Of a stretch of DNA of 64,000 nucleotides, positions 9,029 through 17,101 are shown piece by piece (the first letter of the stretch is position 1; each line of letters begins with the position of its first letter). The translations under genes and the position numbers were made by a program. This stretch comes from CAIQPS01 sp963721365. GTDB taxonomy: Bacteria > Actinomycetota > Thermoleophilia > RBG-16-64-13. Below the pieces are notes generated by a model, which saw only the letters and a list, made by a program, of their open reading frames with translations, had not been told where the DNA came from and did no database searches. The stretch is from contig CAVRJE010000020.1 in NCBI GenBank assembly GCA_963721365.1, positions 62,001 through 126,000 of the forward strand, read 5' to 3'.

Positions 9029-10747
9029 GCCAGCACCCCCTCGATCTGGGCGAAGATCTGCTCGTCGGTGAAGTGCCGCGCAGCTATCGCGCTCGACGGG
9101 CATGCCGCCACGCAGGCGCCACACGCTTTGCACAAGGCGCTGATGACGTTGCTGCGCTTCTTCTCGGCGTCGTAGACTATGGCCGAGTACGGACAGAGCT
9201 CATTGCAGATGCGGCACCCCGAACACTTGTCCTCGTCGATCTCGGCGAACACGGCATCGATGTCGATGGTGCCGCGGATAGTACGCGCCAGGATCCGGCC
9301 GGCAGCCGCCCTGGCCTGGGCTACCGAGTCCGGGATGTCCTTGGGCGCCGCGCACGTCCCGGCTATGTAGATGCCGTCCGTGGTCGTGGCCACCGGATCG
9401 AGTTTGGGGTGACTCTCGATGAACCAGCCGTCCTTGTCGCGGCTGATGTTCACGAGCCGGGCCACCGCCTCCGAATCGTCGCGGGCCTCCATGCCCACCA
9501 TCAGGATCACAAGGTCGGCCGGGATCTCGATGACCTCTCCCGACAGCTTCTCGTTGACCTCGATCAGCATGTCGCAATCGTCCTGCGGCGCCGCCTTTCG
9601 GATGACCGGATGATCGTTCTTTCCGTACATGAGGAAGAGGGTCTTCGCTTCCGAACCGCGCCGGTAGAAATCCTCGTGCCCCTTCCCGAACGCGTGCATG
9701 TCTATGTAGATGTCGCTCACGTAGCACTCGGGGATAGCAGATTTCACTTCGGTGGTGTACTTGAGCGCCGTCATGCAGCACACCCGCGAGCAGTAGGTGT
9801 GGAACTCCTTGCTCCGGCTTCCGACGCAGTGGACGATGGCCACATACTGAGGCATCCGCCCGTCATTCATCTGGATCCGGCCCGCGCGCAGCATCTTCTC
9901 GAAGTCGAAGGAGGTGATGACGTTGGGCAACTTGCCATACCCGTAGTGAGTGACGCGGGTGGCGTCGAACTCCTTGTAGCCGGTGGCGACTATCACGTTG
10001 CCGACCTTGAACTGGCTGACGGACGCGGTGTCACCCCAGACGGTCTCCACCGTCGCCGTGAAATTGCCTACGAACCCTTCGAGCGTGCTCACCTCAGACC
10101 GGAGCATGACCTCCACGAGCCGGTGCTCTCCCACCCTGGTGACCAGTGTGGTGATCAGGTCGCGGGCGGAGTCGAGATACGGGGCCGTCAGGTCGACGCG
10201 GGCGACGTTCCCGCCCAGAGCCGCTCTGCCGCTCGACCAGATGTACCCTATTCCCGCCGTCGGCAAGTTCCAGAGCCGCCGTCATTCCGACGATGCCACC
10301 GCCGATAACCAGTACGTCCGGGCACATGTCCACCGAACGACGCTCTAGTGGTTGATGGGCCGCCACGCGGCGCGTGGCTCCCAGGGTCAGCGCTCGGGCT
10401 TTCTCCGTCGCTACTTGACGATCGTCGTGGACCCAGCTGCACTGTTCCCGGATATTGGCCATCTCCAAGAAATATGGGTTGATGCCGGCACTCTGAAGAG
10501 CCTTGCGGAAGGTGGGCTCGTGCATCCGCGGACTGCACGCAGCCACGACCACGCGATCCAGGCCCTGTTCCTTGATGTCTGCGACGATCATCTCCTGGCC
10601 CGGATTCGAGCACATATACTTGTACGACTTGGCGCACACCACCCCCGGTTGCTCCGAGGCGGAGCGGACGACGTCTTCGCAGTCCACCGTCTTGGCGATG
10701 TTGGTCCCGCAATTGCAGACGTACACGCCTATCCTGTGTTCTTCCAT
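9025..10747 (-). CDS. HdrA2: HdrA-like flavoprotein with N-terminal cluster and C-terminal ferredoxin (one frameshift)
   Basis: HdrA is the FAD protein at which electron bifurcation occurs in Hdr-type complexes. This copy has the canonical N-terminal cluster domain (GVYVCNCGTNIAKTV, then YKYMCSNPGQE and AACSPRMHEP) and an FAD fold (VLVIGGGIVGMTAALE). Its C-terminal ferredoxin has two sites (CSGCRICNELCP and CKACGACVAACP). It lacks two parts of a standard HdrA: the inserted ferredoxin between the FAD subdomains, and the TLDCxxC motif, replaced by TAPYLDSARDL. The frame breaks near 10225-10228; deleting one base gives LVERQAALGGN, matching the paralog. It starts four bases after the QmoC-like gene and overlaps mvhD. 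Product about 573 residues. Confidence 0.88.
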
Positions 10748-10751
10748 CACG

Positions 10752-11903
10752 TCACCCGACCACACGTTGAGTCATTGCAGGCTGCGCTTCTGCGGCCGGC
10801 GCTGGAGCCGTCGCCTCGGCCCGCACCAGCGATAGGTACATGCCGAGCGGGCGGTAGGCCAGGTGCGACCATTTGCTGAACGGCACCTCGAGCGCCAGCA
10901 TCGGGACGACGCCCATGAGGTGCACCACGTACGTGACGTTGGCCGCCACATCGAACCCGGCCCGGTGCAGGATAAACTGGAGGATGCCGGTGAAGGCGAC
11001 GAACACCAGGAGCACGAGGAAGATCCAATCCGTCTCGTGCGAGTGCGCGTAGAGAGGCTCCGACTTCTTGAGTCGTCCTCTTATCGCGTATATCGTTGTG
11101 CCCAGCAGTCCCACCGTGGCCAGGATGCCGAACACGTGCACCTGCCAGACGACGTCCGGTCCTGACGCCATCTCTTGCAGGAAGAACATGATCAGCACCA
11201 GCATGGTCACGTAGCTGAGCATCAAGGCAAGGTGTATCGCCCAAGGTCGCTTCTTCTCGCACTTCGCGTATCGCTTCTGGGTGAAGAAGTGAAGCGGCAA
11301 GGCGTAGAGCTTCCGGATGTAGACGGACAACGGGACGTGGATGTCTCGGTCGCGTCCGACAGTGAACCACCACATGCGCGCGCAGTTGGTGAGCAGCAGC
11401 ACAAGCAGTACCGCCGCCAGGACCCAGTCGAATATGTGGATACTCGCGCTGGGCAGGAAGGCGTTCGGGCCATCGTAGTGGTAGATGCTCCCCTGGGACA
11501 TGCCCCAGAGCACGAACCCAAGCCCCGTGAGGAGTGCGGCTCCTATGACGGCCGCGAGCTCGATCTTGCCAGATCGGTAGAACAAGCGGGAGATACCGGT
11601 GAAATCGTACTTGCTCGTGAGCCAGCGGCGAAGACTCATCATGGTCTCGCCGGGCTCGGCGCCGCGGGGACACTCCTCGGAGCATTCCCCGCAGTAGTAG
11701 CAGAGCCATGGTTCAAGGCTGCCTTTCAGCTTGTCCTCGAGTCCCATCTGCAGAAAGCGCATAGGGCGCCGGGGGAAGATGTACGGCTCCTTGGAGAAGG
11801 GACAGACCGCCGAGCAGTTACCGCAGTGGTAGCACTTCTGGACGTCCTGCGCCCCATACACCTCCAGCTCGTCGATGAGTTTGGGATTGACTCTGATGGC
11901 CAT
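10752..11903 (-). CDS. QmoC-like protein: HdrC ferredoxin domain fused to a membrane b-type cytochrome
   Basis: The first ~100 residues are an HdrC-type dicluster domain with CYHCGNCSAVCP and CYYCGECSEECP. The rest carries about six membrane helices with candidate heme or quinone histidines (for example in LALPLHFF, WQVHVFG and YVVHLMG). This HdrC-HdrE style fusion is the architecture of QmoC, which passes electrons between quinone and soluble Hdr-like subunits. It sits between the two hdrA genes, 11 bases after hdrA1 and 4 before hdrA2, so it is very likely the membrane anchor of their complex. DsrM-like or HmeC-like proteins are alternatives. The direction of electron flow is inferred. Confidence 0.85.
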   Translation of the reverse strand: MAIRVNPKLIDELEVYGAQDVQKCYHCGNCSAVCPFSKEPYIFPRRPMRFLQMGLEDKLKGSLEPWLCYYCGECSEECPRGAEPGETMMSLRRWLTSKYDFTGISRLFYRSGKIELAAVIGAALLTGLGFVLWGMSQGSIYHYDGPNAFLPSASIHIFDWVLAAVLLVLLLTNCARMWWFTVGRDRDIHVPLSVYIRKLYALPLHFFTQKRYAKCEKKRPWAIHLALMLSYVTMLVLIMFFLQEMASGPDVVWQVHVFGILATVGLLGTTIYAIRGRLKKSEPLYAHSHETDWIFLVLLVFVAFTGILQFILHRAGFDVAANVTYVVHLMGVVPMLALEVPFSKWSHLAYRPLGMYLSLVRAEATAPAPAAEAQPAMTQRVVG

Positions 11904-11914
11904 TTAGTCCCTCC

Positions 11915-13723
11915 TCAAATCCGGGCGAGATTGCGAGCGCGAGCCTCGATGTCGCTGAGCGAGAGTTCCGCCCGGCTATCCAGCCCCCGCCCGGTGTTCA
12001 CGCTCTTGAGCGCGCCGGCGGCGACCGCCGAAGCCTGGGCCACGGTATCCGGGATGTCTTTTGGCGCCTGGCAGGCCCCGGCCACGAAGATCCCGCCCCT
12101 TTCGGTGTCGGTGGGGTCGGAGTTGTAGTCCAGTTCGCTGAACCAGCCGTCTTCGTCGCGGCCGATCTCCAGCATCTGGGCTATGCGGTCGCTGCCGTGG
12201 GCCGGTATCAGCCCTACGGCCAGGATCACCATGTCGATCGGCGAATCGAACATCCGGTCGCTCACGATGTCCTCTCCCTTGAGCACCATCTGTCCATCCA
12301 CTTCGGTGATACGAGCGGTGCGGCCGCGGACCACGAAGGTCCCCTCGGCGGAGATGCGTTCGGCGAACTCCTCGTAACCTTTGCCGAAGGCCCGCATGTC
12401 GATGTAGAACTCGTAGCACGTGGCGTCGGGGAGCTTCTCTCTTACCAGGTGCGCGAACTTGAGCGAGTACATGCAGCACACCCGCGAGCAGTAGGCATTG
12501 TGTTGCGCGTCCCGCGAGCCAACGCAGTGGATGATGGCCACCCTCTGGGGCGGCGGGCCGTCCGGGTCGAGGACCCATTCGTCCACTTTCTTGCGGTTGT
12601 TGTGCTTGAGCGTCTTGGTGACGATCTTGCCGCCGGTGGGACCGGAGGCGTTCGTCATGCGCTCGAACTCCAGCGCCGTCAGGACGTTGGGCAGCACACC
12701 GTAGCCGTAGCGTTCTATCTTGGTGGCGTCGTACACGTCGTAGCCGGTCGCTATGACGATGTTGCCTACCTCGAACTCGACTATCTGGTCCTTTTCGCTC
12801 AGGTCGATGCACTCCTTGGGACACTTCTTGGCGCAGACCCCGCATTTCTCCCCGTTGGTCTCGAAGTACAGGCACGAGGCCTCGTCGAGCACGTAGGCGT
12901 TCGGGACCGCCTGAGGGAAGGGGATAAAGATCGATTTGCGCAAGGCGATCCCGTTGTCGAACTCGCTGGGAGTCTTGCGCGGGCACGACTCGGTGCAGGC
13001 GTTGCAGGCCACACATGCGTCGAGGTCCACGTGCCGGGCCCGCTTGCGGACGCGCACTTTGTATGCGCCCGGTGAGCCGGTGACGCCCTCCACCTCCGAA
13101 TATGTCATCAGGTCGATCATCTCGTGCTGACCGACGGCCACCATCTTCGGCGTCAGGATGCAGGCGGCACAGTCGAGGGTGGGGAACGTCTTGTCGAACA
13201 TCGCCATATGCCCGCCGATCGTGGCCTGGCGCTCGACCAGGTAGACCTGCTTGCCGGCGTCCGCGATCTCGAGGGCCGCCTGGATGCCTGCGACCCCGGC
13301 CCCGATGATCAGAGTCCCGGCATGCGTCGCGGTGGTGCCGGGCCGGGCCGCCAGGGGGAACGGGACTCCCAGCACCGCGCAGGCGATGGTGGATTCAGCC
13401 CTCGGGGTACCGATCCCGCTGGACGCTCCATGCTCGCGGAACGATGCCAGGCGGACCTCATCGGGGTCTGCGCCGGCGAGGGCCATCGCCCTGGTGAAGA
13501 CGGGCTTGAAGAACCCCGGCGAGTCGCCCGCAAGCACAATCCGCTCGAGCCGCTCCCTGGTGATCTCCTCGGCAAGGGCCTTTGGATCCAGAGCGGGAAG
13601 CAGTCCGAGGTTCCTGACCACTTCCACGCTGGGCAGATTGGCGGCGTACGACTCCACCTCGCGGAGATTGACGGCCGCCGGGTCGCCCCCACCCGCCTGG
13701 CAGATGTACACACCCGTCCTCAT
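11915..13723 (-). CDS. hdrA: HdrA1: HdrA-like flavoprotein with inserted ferredoxin, lacking the terminal cluster domains
   Basis: This 602-residue HdrA homolog has the FAD fold (LIIGAGVAGIQAALE, near residue 138) and the conserved TFPTLDCAACILTPKM segment. Its inserted ferredoxin has CVACNACTESCP (about 238) and KCGVCAKKCP (about 295), followed by the second FAD half (HCVGSRD, CSRVCCMYS, GACQAPKDIPDT). Its N-terminal cluster is degenerate: the usual CxCGGN reads CQAGGG and the later cysteines are missing. The protein stops after the FAD domain, with no C-terminal ferredoxin. ATG 13723 follows a G-rich ribosome site. It heads the seven-gene hydrogenase operon. The missing parts are those kept by HdrA2. 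Confidence 0.9.
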   Translation of the reverse strand: MRTGVYICQAGGGDPAAVNLREVESYAANLPSVEVVRNLGLLPALDPKALAEEITRERLERIVLAGDSPGFFKPVFTRAMALAGADPDEVRLASFREHGASSGIGTPRAESTIACAVLGVPFPLAARPGTTATHAGTLIIGAGVAGIQAALEIADAGKQVYLVERQATIGGHMAMFDKTFPTLDCAACILTPKMVAVGQHEMIDLMTYSEVEGVTGSPGAYKVRVRKRARHVDLDACVACNACTESCPRKTPSEFDNGIALRKSIFIPFPQAVPNAYVLDEASCLYFETNGEKCGVCAKKCPKECIDLSEKDQIVEFEVGNIVIATGYDVYDATKIERYGYGVLPNVLTALEFERMTNASGPTGGKIVTKTLKHNNRKKVDEWVLDPDGPPPQRVAIIHCVGSRDAQHNAYCSRVCCMYSLKFAHLVREKLPDATCYEFYIDMRAFGKGYEEFAERISAEGTFVVRGRTARITEVDGQMVLKGEDIVSDRMFDSPIDMVILAVGLIPAHGSDRIAQMLEIGRDEDGWFSELDYNSDPTDTERGGIFVAGACQAPKDIPDTVAQASAVAAGALKSVNTGRGLDSRAELSLSDIEARARNLARI

Positions 13724-14176
13724 GATCCCCCCGTCACGCTTATGGTTGGACTTGCTGGTCGTAGGCGGCATTCCATTGGTGCAGACGACGCTGTCTGAAG
13801 AATCCTGGTGAGCACCGGGAGGGACCGGGGAATATCCGAACGGAATCCCCGGTCAAGAGGACGGCCTAGCGGTCCTTGAGGCCGGGAATGGGGCATAGCT
13901 ACAGTAAGCGACCTGGCGCTCTTTCCCCCCCGGAATCGAGCAGCCAGCCCACAACGACGTGAGCCTGCATTGTTCCCCAACTTATTCTGGAAAACTTTTC
14001 CCGCTAGTGTGGAACCCTATCACGCAGCCGCGCCGCGAATCAAGCGTCGTCGGAGCGGCGTATAGCGAGCGCCCTAGGGCCGCTCGACCAGTCCGTATTG
14101 AACGGCGAGCACGGCGGCGGCGGCGGAAGAAGCGCCGCATCAGCAAGAGTCGGAGCGGCGCATGCCGCATGCCCCC
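13724..14176. promoter_or_regulatory. Intergenic region upstream of the hdrA1-mvhA operon, with two inverted repeats
   Basis: No convincing gene is seen in these 453 bases. They should carry the promoter of the operon starting at 13723. Two symmetric elements stand out. At 13824-13853, arms of ACCGGGGA and TCCCCGGT enclose 14 bases, about 100 bases upstream of the start. At 13989-14001 is the symmetric 13-mer GGAAAACTTTTCC in an AT-richer stretch. Either could be an operator. I could not assign -35/-10 boxes with confidence. Confidence 0.45.
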
Positions 14177-15706
14177 TCAGCTCTCCAGCAGCTCCCGCCC
14201 GTGCCTCCGCAGCGCATCCATCAGCCCGTCCAGATGAGCCGGGGTGGTAAGCGGGTTGATGATCGTGACCCGCAGAGCGCCTATCCCGTCGCGCTTGAAG
14301 GGCACGATGTAGAAGTCGCCCGATTCGATGATGCGCCGGCGCAGTTCGAGCTGGAAATCACCGACGCGCTCCGGCGGAGCTTCGCGCAGGGCAGCCGGCA
14401 CGTGCCGAAAGACCACGATGTTACATTCCGGGTCGTTCAAGGGGACGAAGTCGTCGGCCGCCTGGAGCCTCTCGTAGAAGGTGCGGCCCAGGGCGAAGGT
14501 GACGTCGACCATATCGGCGAAGAGTTGCCGTCCGAACAGCGACCAGACGCCCCACAGGCCGAAAGCGGCGGCGCGCTTGGTGCACTCTACGGTCTTCATG
14601 CCGCTGTCGTATTCGGCCAGACCCGGCGCGGCAGGGTCGAACAGGTAAGGCGCGTCCTGCCGGAAAGCCTCGAAACGATAGGCCTTGTCCCGGTACAGCA
14701 CGAAGGCGCACAGACCGGGGACAAAGAGCATCTTGTGCGCGTCCCACACGACGCTGTCCGCCCGTTCGAGCCCAGCCACGAGATGACGATGGCGGTCGCT
14801 GAGCACGGCCGCTCCCCCATGCGCCGCATCGACGTGCAGCCAGACCTCGTGGCGCCCGCAGACGTCGGCGATGTCGTCCAGCGGGTCGAACGCTCCGGTA
14901 GGTGTGGCGCACGCACAGGCCACCACTCCGACGATCGGCTGTTTCCGTGCCCGGATCCGGGTCAGTTCCTCATCAAGGCGCTGGGGGTCCATCCGGCCCC
15001 GCTGGTCCAGCCCGACCCGCACTACCTGGCGGCTGCCCAGCCCGAGAATGCCCGCGGCTCGCGCGACGCTGTAATGGGCATCGGCGTGAGCCAGGAGAAG
15101 GGGCCCTCCGTCGCTCCCCGCCGCCCCGGTCCGGGGCAGCCCGTGCTCCCATGCGTCGCCAAGCGCCACGTTGCGGGCGGTGAGCAGTCCGGTGAGGTTG
15201 GCCAGCGAGCCGCCGTGGGTGACCGCGCCGGCAAAAGCACCCGGCTGCCAGCCGATGGCCGCTCCCAACTCGGCGACCATCGCCTGCTCGACGGCAGTCG
15301 CCCACGGCCCCATCTCGTAGATGGCCATGACCTGGTTGGTCACCGAGCCGACCGCGTCGAACAGCCCGCCGAGCGGCACCGGGGCGGGGACCTGGTGGCC
15401 GATGTAGCGCGGGTCGTGGAGGTTGAGACCGCGCTCGAGCATCACCCGCACCAGGCGGGCGAAGTGCTCGGCGAGTTCTGGCTCAGGGAGGTCCGCCGGT
15501 GCAGGACGGTGCAGAAAGCCGGCCGCCTCGCGGACGCCTTCGGCCGGCTCCACCCAGGGCAGCACCGCACCCTCGGACGCCTCAGCGCGGGCTAGATGGG
15601 AGGCGAGCAGGTCCGCCAGACGGTGGCCGGCATCGTGAAGCAGGCGAGGGTCGTAGGCCGCAGCGATACGCTGCCTGGCTATGGTGAGTTCGTCGATATC
15701 GGTCAC
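14177..15706 (-). CDS. Group II PLP-dependent amino-acid decarboxylase family protein
   Basis: The protein belongs to the aromatic-amino-acid/glutamate/diaminobutyrate decarboxylase fold. It has the cofactor region VTHGGSLANLTGLL, the Asp that contacts the pyridine nitrogen in VDAAHGG, and the Schiff-base lysine in SVVWDAHKMLFVPG. Length (509) suits the group. The substrate cannot be named: members act on Tyr, Trp, Glu, diaminobutyrate or Asp, and some are PLP-dependent lyases of other kinds. It stands alone on the minus strand, divergent from the TlpA-fusion gene with 98 bases between them. The start at 15706 gives MTDIDELTIARQR, a sensible amphipathic beginning. Confidence 0.8.
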   Translation of the reverse strand: MTDIDELTIARQRIAAAYDPRLLHDAGHRLADLLASHLARAEASEGAVLPWVEPAEGVREAAGFLHRPAPADLPEPELAEHFARLVRVMLERGLNLHDPRYIGHQVPAPVPLGGLFDAVGSVTNQVMAIYEMGPWATAVEQAMVAELGAAIGWQPGAFAGAVTHGGSLANLTGLLTARNVALGDAWEHGLPRTGAAGSDGGPLLLAHADAHYSVARAAGILGLGSRQVVRVGLDQRGRMDPQRLDEELTRIRARKQPIVGVVACACATPTGAFDPLDDIADVCGRHEVWLHVDAAHGGAAVLSDRHRHLVAGLERADSVVWDAHKMLFVPGLCAFVLYRDKAYRFEAFRQDAPYLFDPAAPGLAEYDSGMKTVECTKRAAAFGLWGVWSLFGRQLFADMVDVTFALGRTFYERLQAADDFVPLNDPECNIVVFRHVPAALREAPPERVGDFQLELRRRIIESGDFYIVPFKRDGIGALRVTIINPLTTPAHLDGLMDALRRHGRELLES

Positions 15707-15804
15707 GGTTGCCGACGCTTTCGTCCGGGTTTCTGGGGCACCTCATTGTCCGATGCTTGCCGCCGGGACGCAAGCTTCGCAGGTGCGGCGTATGATGGGG
15801 AGCC

Positions 15805-16875
15805 GTGTCAAACATCGGCGCACGACTGAAGTTCTGGGTGTTGAAACTCCGGCCGTTCCTGCCCTTCGCCCTTCGGGTGGCTCTTGGCGGGCTCTTCCTC
15901 TACGCCGGTGTTCAGAAGGCACTCGACTTATCGGACGCGGTGCTCGCGGTACACGGCTACGCCTTGGCTCCGAGCCTCCTCGTGCATCCGGTGGCCTTGG
16001 GGCTCACCCTGCTCGAGATCACGCTGGGGGCACTTCTTATTCTCGGTCTGTTCACCCGCTTCGCCGCGGGAGCTGTCGCCGTGCTGGCCTTACTCTTCCT
16101 GGTCGTGCTGGTGCAGGCCAAGGTCCGCGACCTGGACATCAGTTGTGGGTGCTTCGGGGGTAGCGGGGCCGGTAAAGGGGTGGGCTGGATCGACCTCCTG
16201 CGGGAGCCGCCGATCCTGGCGGCCGCGCTCTACCTCGTTTGGCGGGGCCCCGGACCCTACGCGCTCGATCGGCTCCTCTCGCGTGCGCGAGCGTCGGAAA
16301 AGGAACTGAGGGTCGGCGTGCCTCTTGTCCTGGTCTTCTTCATCGTGCTTGCTTCCCTTGTTGTTCCCGGTCTGACCGGTGTCCTGGATCTGCCTCAAGC
16401 CGCCGCCCCGAATCAGGTGAGTGTTTCCGGCGCCGCGCGGAGCGTGCCCCTGCCGGCCGGAAGCACCGTGCCCGACTTCTCGGCGCCGGGTCTGTTTGGC
16501 GGAACGGTGTCCTGGCGTACCTACCAAGGGGTTCCCACCGTCCTCGTGCTCTGGGCTCCGTGGTGCCCCGAGTGCCGCGAGGAGCTTCCCCTGCTGGCCC
16601 AGGTGACGAGCGACTTTCCCGGCGTGCGGCTGGTGAGCATCGTGACGGCCGCGGGCGAGTTGCCAGGTCCCACCCCTGAGCAGTTCATGCAATCCCACGA
16701 CCTGAGCTTCCCGGTGGCGCTGGACGCGACGGACGAACGGCTGTCAGACGCCTTTGGCGTGCAGGGATTCCCCACCATCTACTACGTGAGGTCCGACGGC
16801 ACCGTGTCGCAGGTGACGGTGGGAGCGATACCGGAAGACGCCGTGCGGTCGTCGATACAGGCCATAGCGGAGTAG
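15805..16875 (+). CDS. MauE/DoxX-type membrane domain fused to a TlpA-like thioredoxin
   Basis: The first half is a four-helix MauE/DoxX membrane module (LRVALGGLFLYAGVQKALD), with the redox-type ISCGCFG motif after the third helix. A further helix is near residues 172-192. The second half is an extracytoplasmic thioredoxin fold with active site WCPEC (Cys254 and Cys257) and the cis-Pro loop GVQGFPTIYYV. The two modules together suggest one protein that takes reducing power across the membrane and passes it to exported thiols, for example in cytochrome or metalloenzyme maturation. GTG 15805 is supported by GGGGAG just upstream. The next protein gene is a copper ATPase, but on the opposite strand. 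Confidence 0.82.
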   Translation: MSNIGARLKFWVLKLRPFLPFALRVALGGLFLYAGVQKALDLSDAVLAVHGYALAPSLLVHPVALGLTLLEITLGALLILGLFTRFAAGAVAVLALLFLVVLVQAKVRDLDISCGCFGGSGAGKGVGWIDLLREPPILAAALYLVWRGPGPYALDRLLSRARASEKELRVGVPLVLVFFIVLASLVVPGLTGVLDLPQAAAPNQVSVSGAARSVPLPAGSTVPDFSAPGLFGGTVSWRTYQGVPTVLVLWAPWCPECREELPLLAQVTSDFPGVRLVSIVTAAGELPGPTPEQFMQSHDLSFPVALDATDERLSDAFGVQGFPTIYYVRSDGTVSQVTVGAIPEDAVRSSIQAIAE

Positions 16876-16946
16876 CGGAGGGAGCAGGCGGGGGCGGAAG
16901 CCCGCTCATCGATTGTAGCGCCGACGCTCGGGTGCCGAGATGCGAG

Positions 16947-17018
16947 TGGGCGATACTGGATTTGAACCAGTGACCCCTGCAGTGTGAATGCAGTGCTCTC
17001 CCACTGAGCTAATCGCCC
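16947..17018 (-). tRNA. tRNA-Val (anticodon CAC)
   Basis: Read on the minus strand, a full cloverleaf forms: acceptor GGGCGAT/ATCGCCC, D arm GCTC/GAGC, anticodon stem CTGCA/TGCAG with loop TTCACAC (anticodon CAC) and T arm ACTGG-TTCAAAT-CCAGT. The discriminator is A and CCA is not encoded. Confidence 0.96.
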
Positions 17019-17101
17019 TTGTCAGGGGTGATGATGATACCAGCAGCCCCGCCGGGCCGCCAAGGCTTCCGCTGCGGGCCGCGACCCCGCGCCCCGGCTG
17101 C

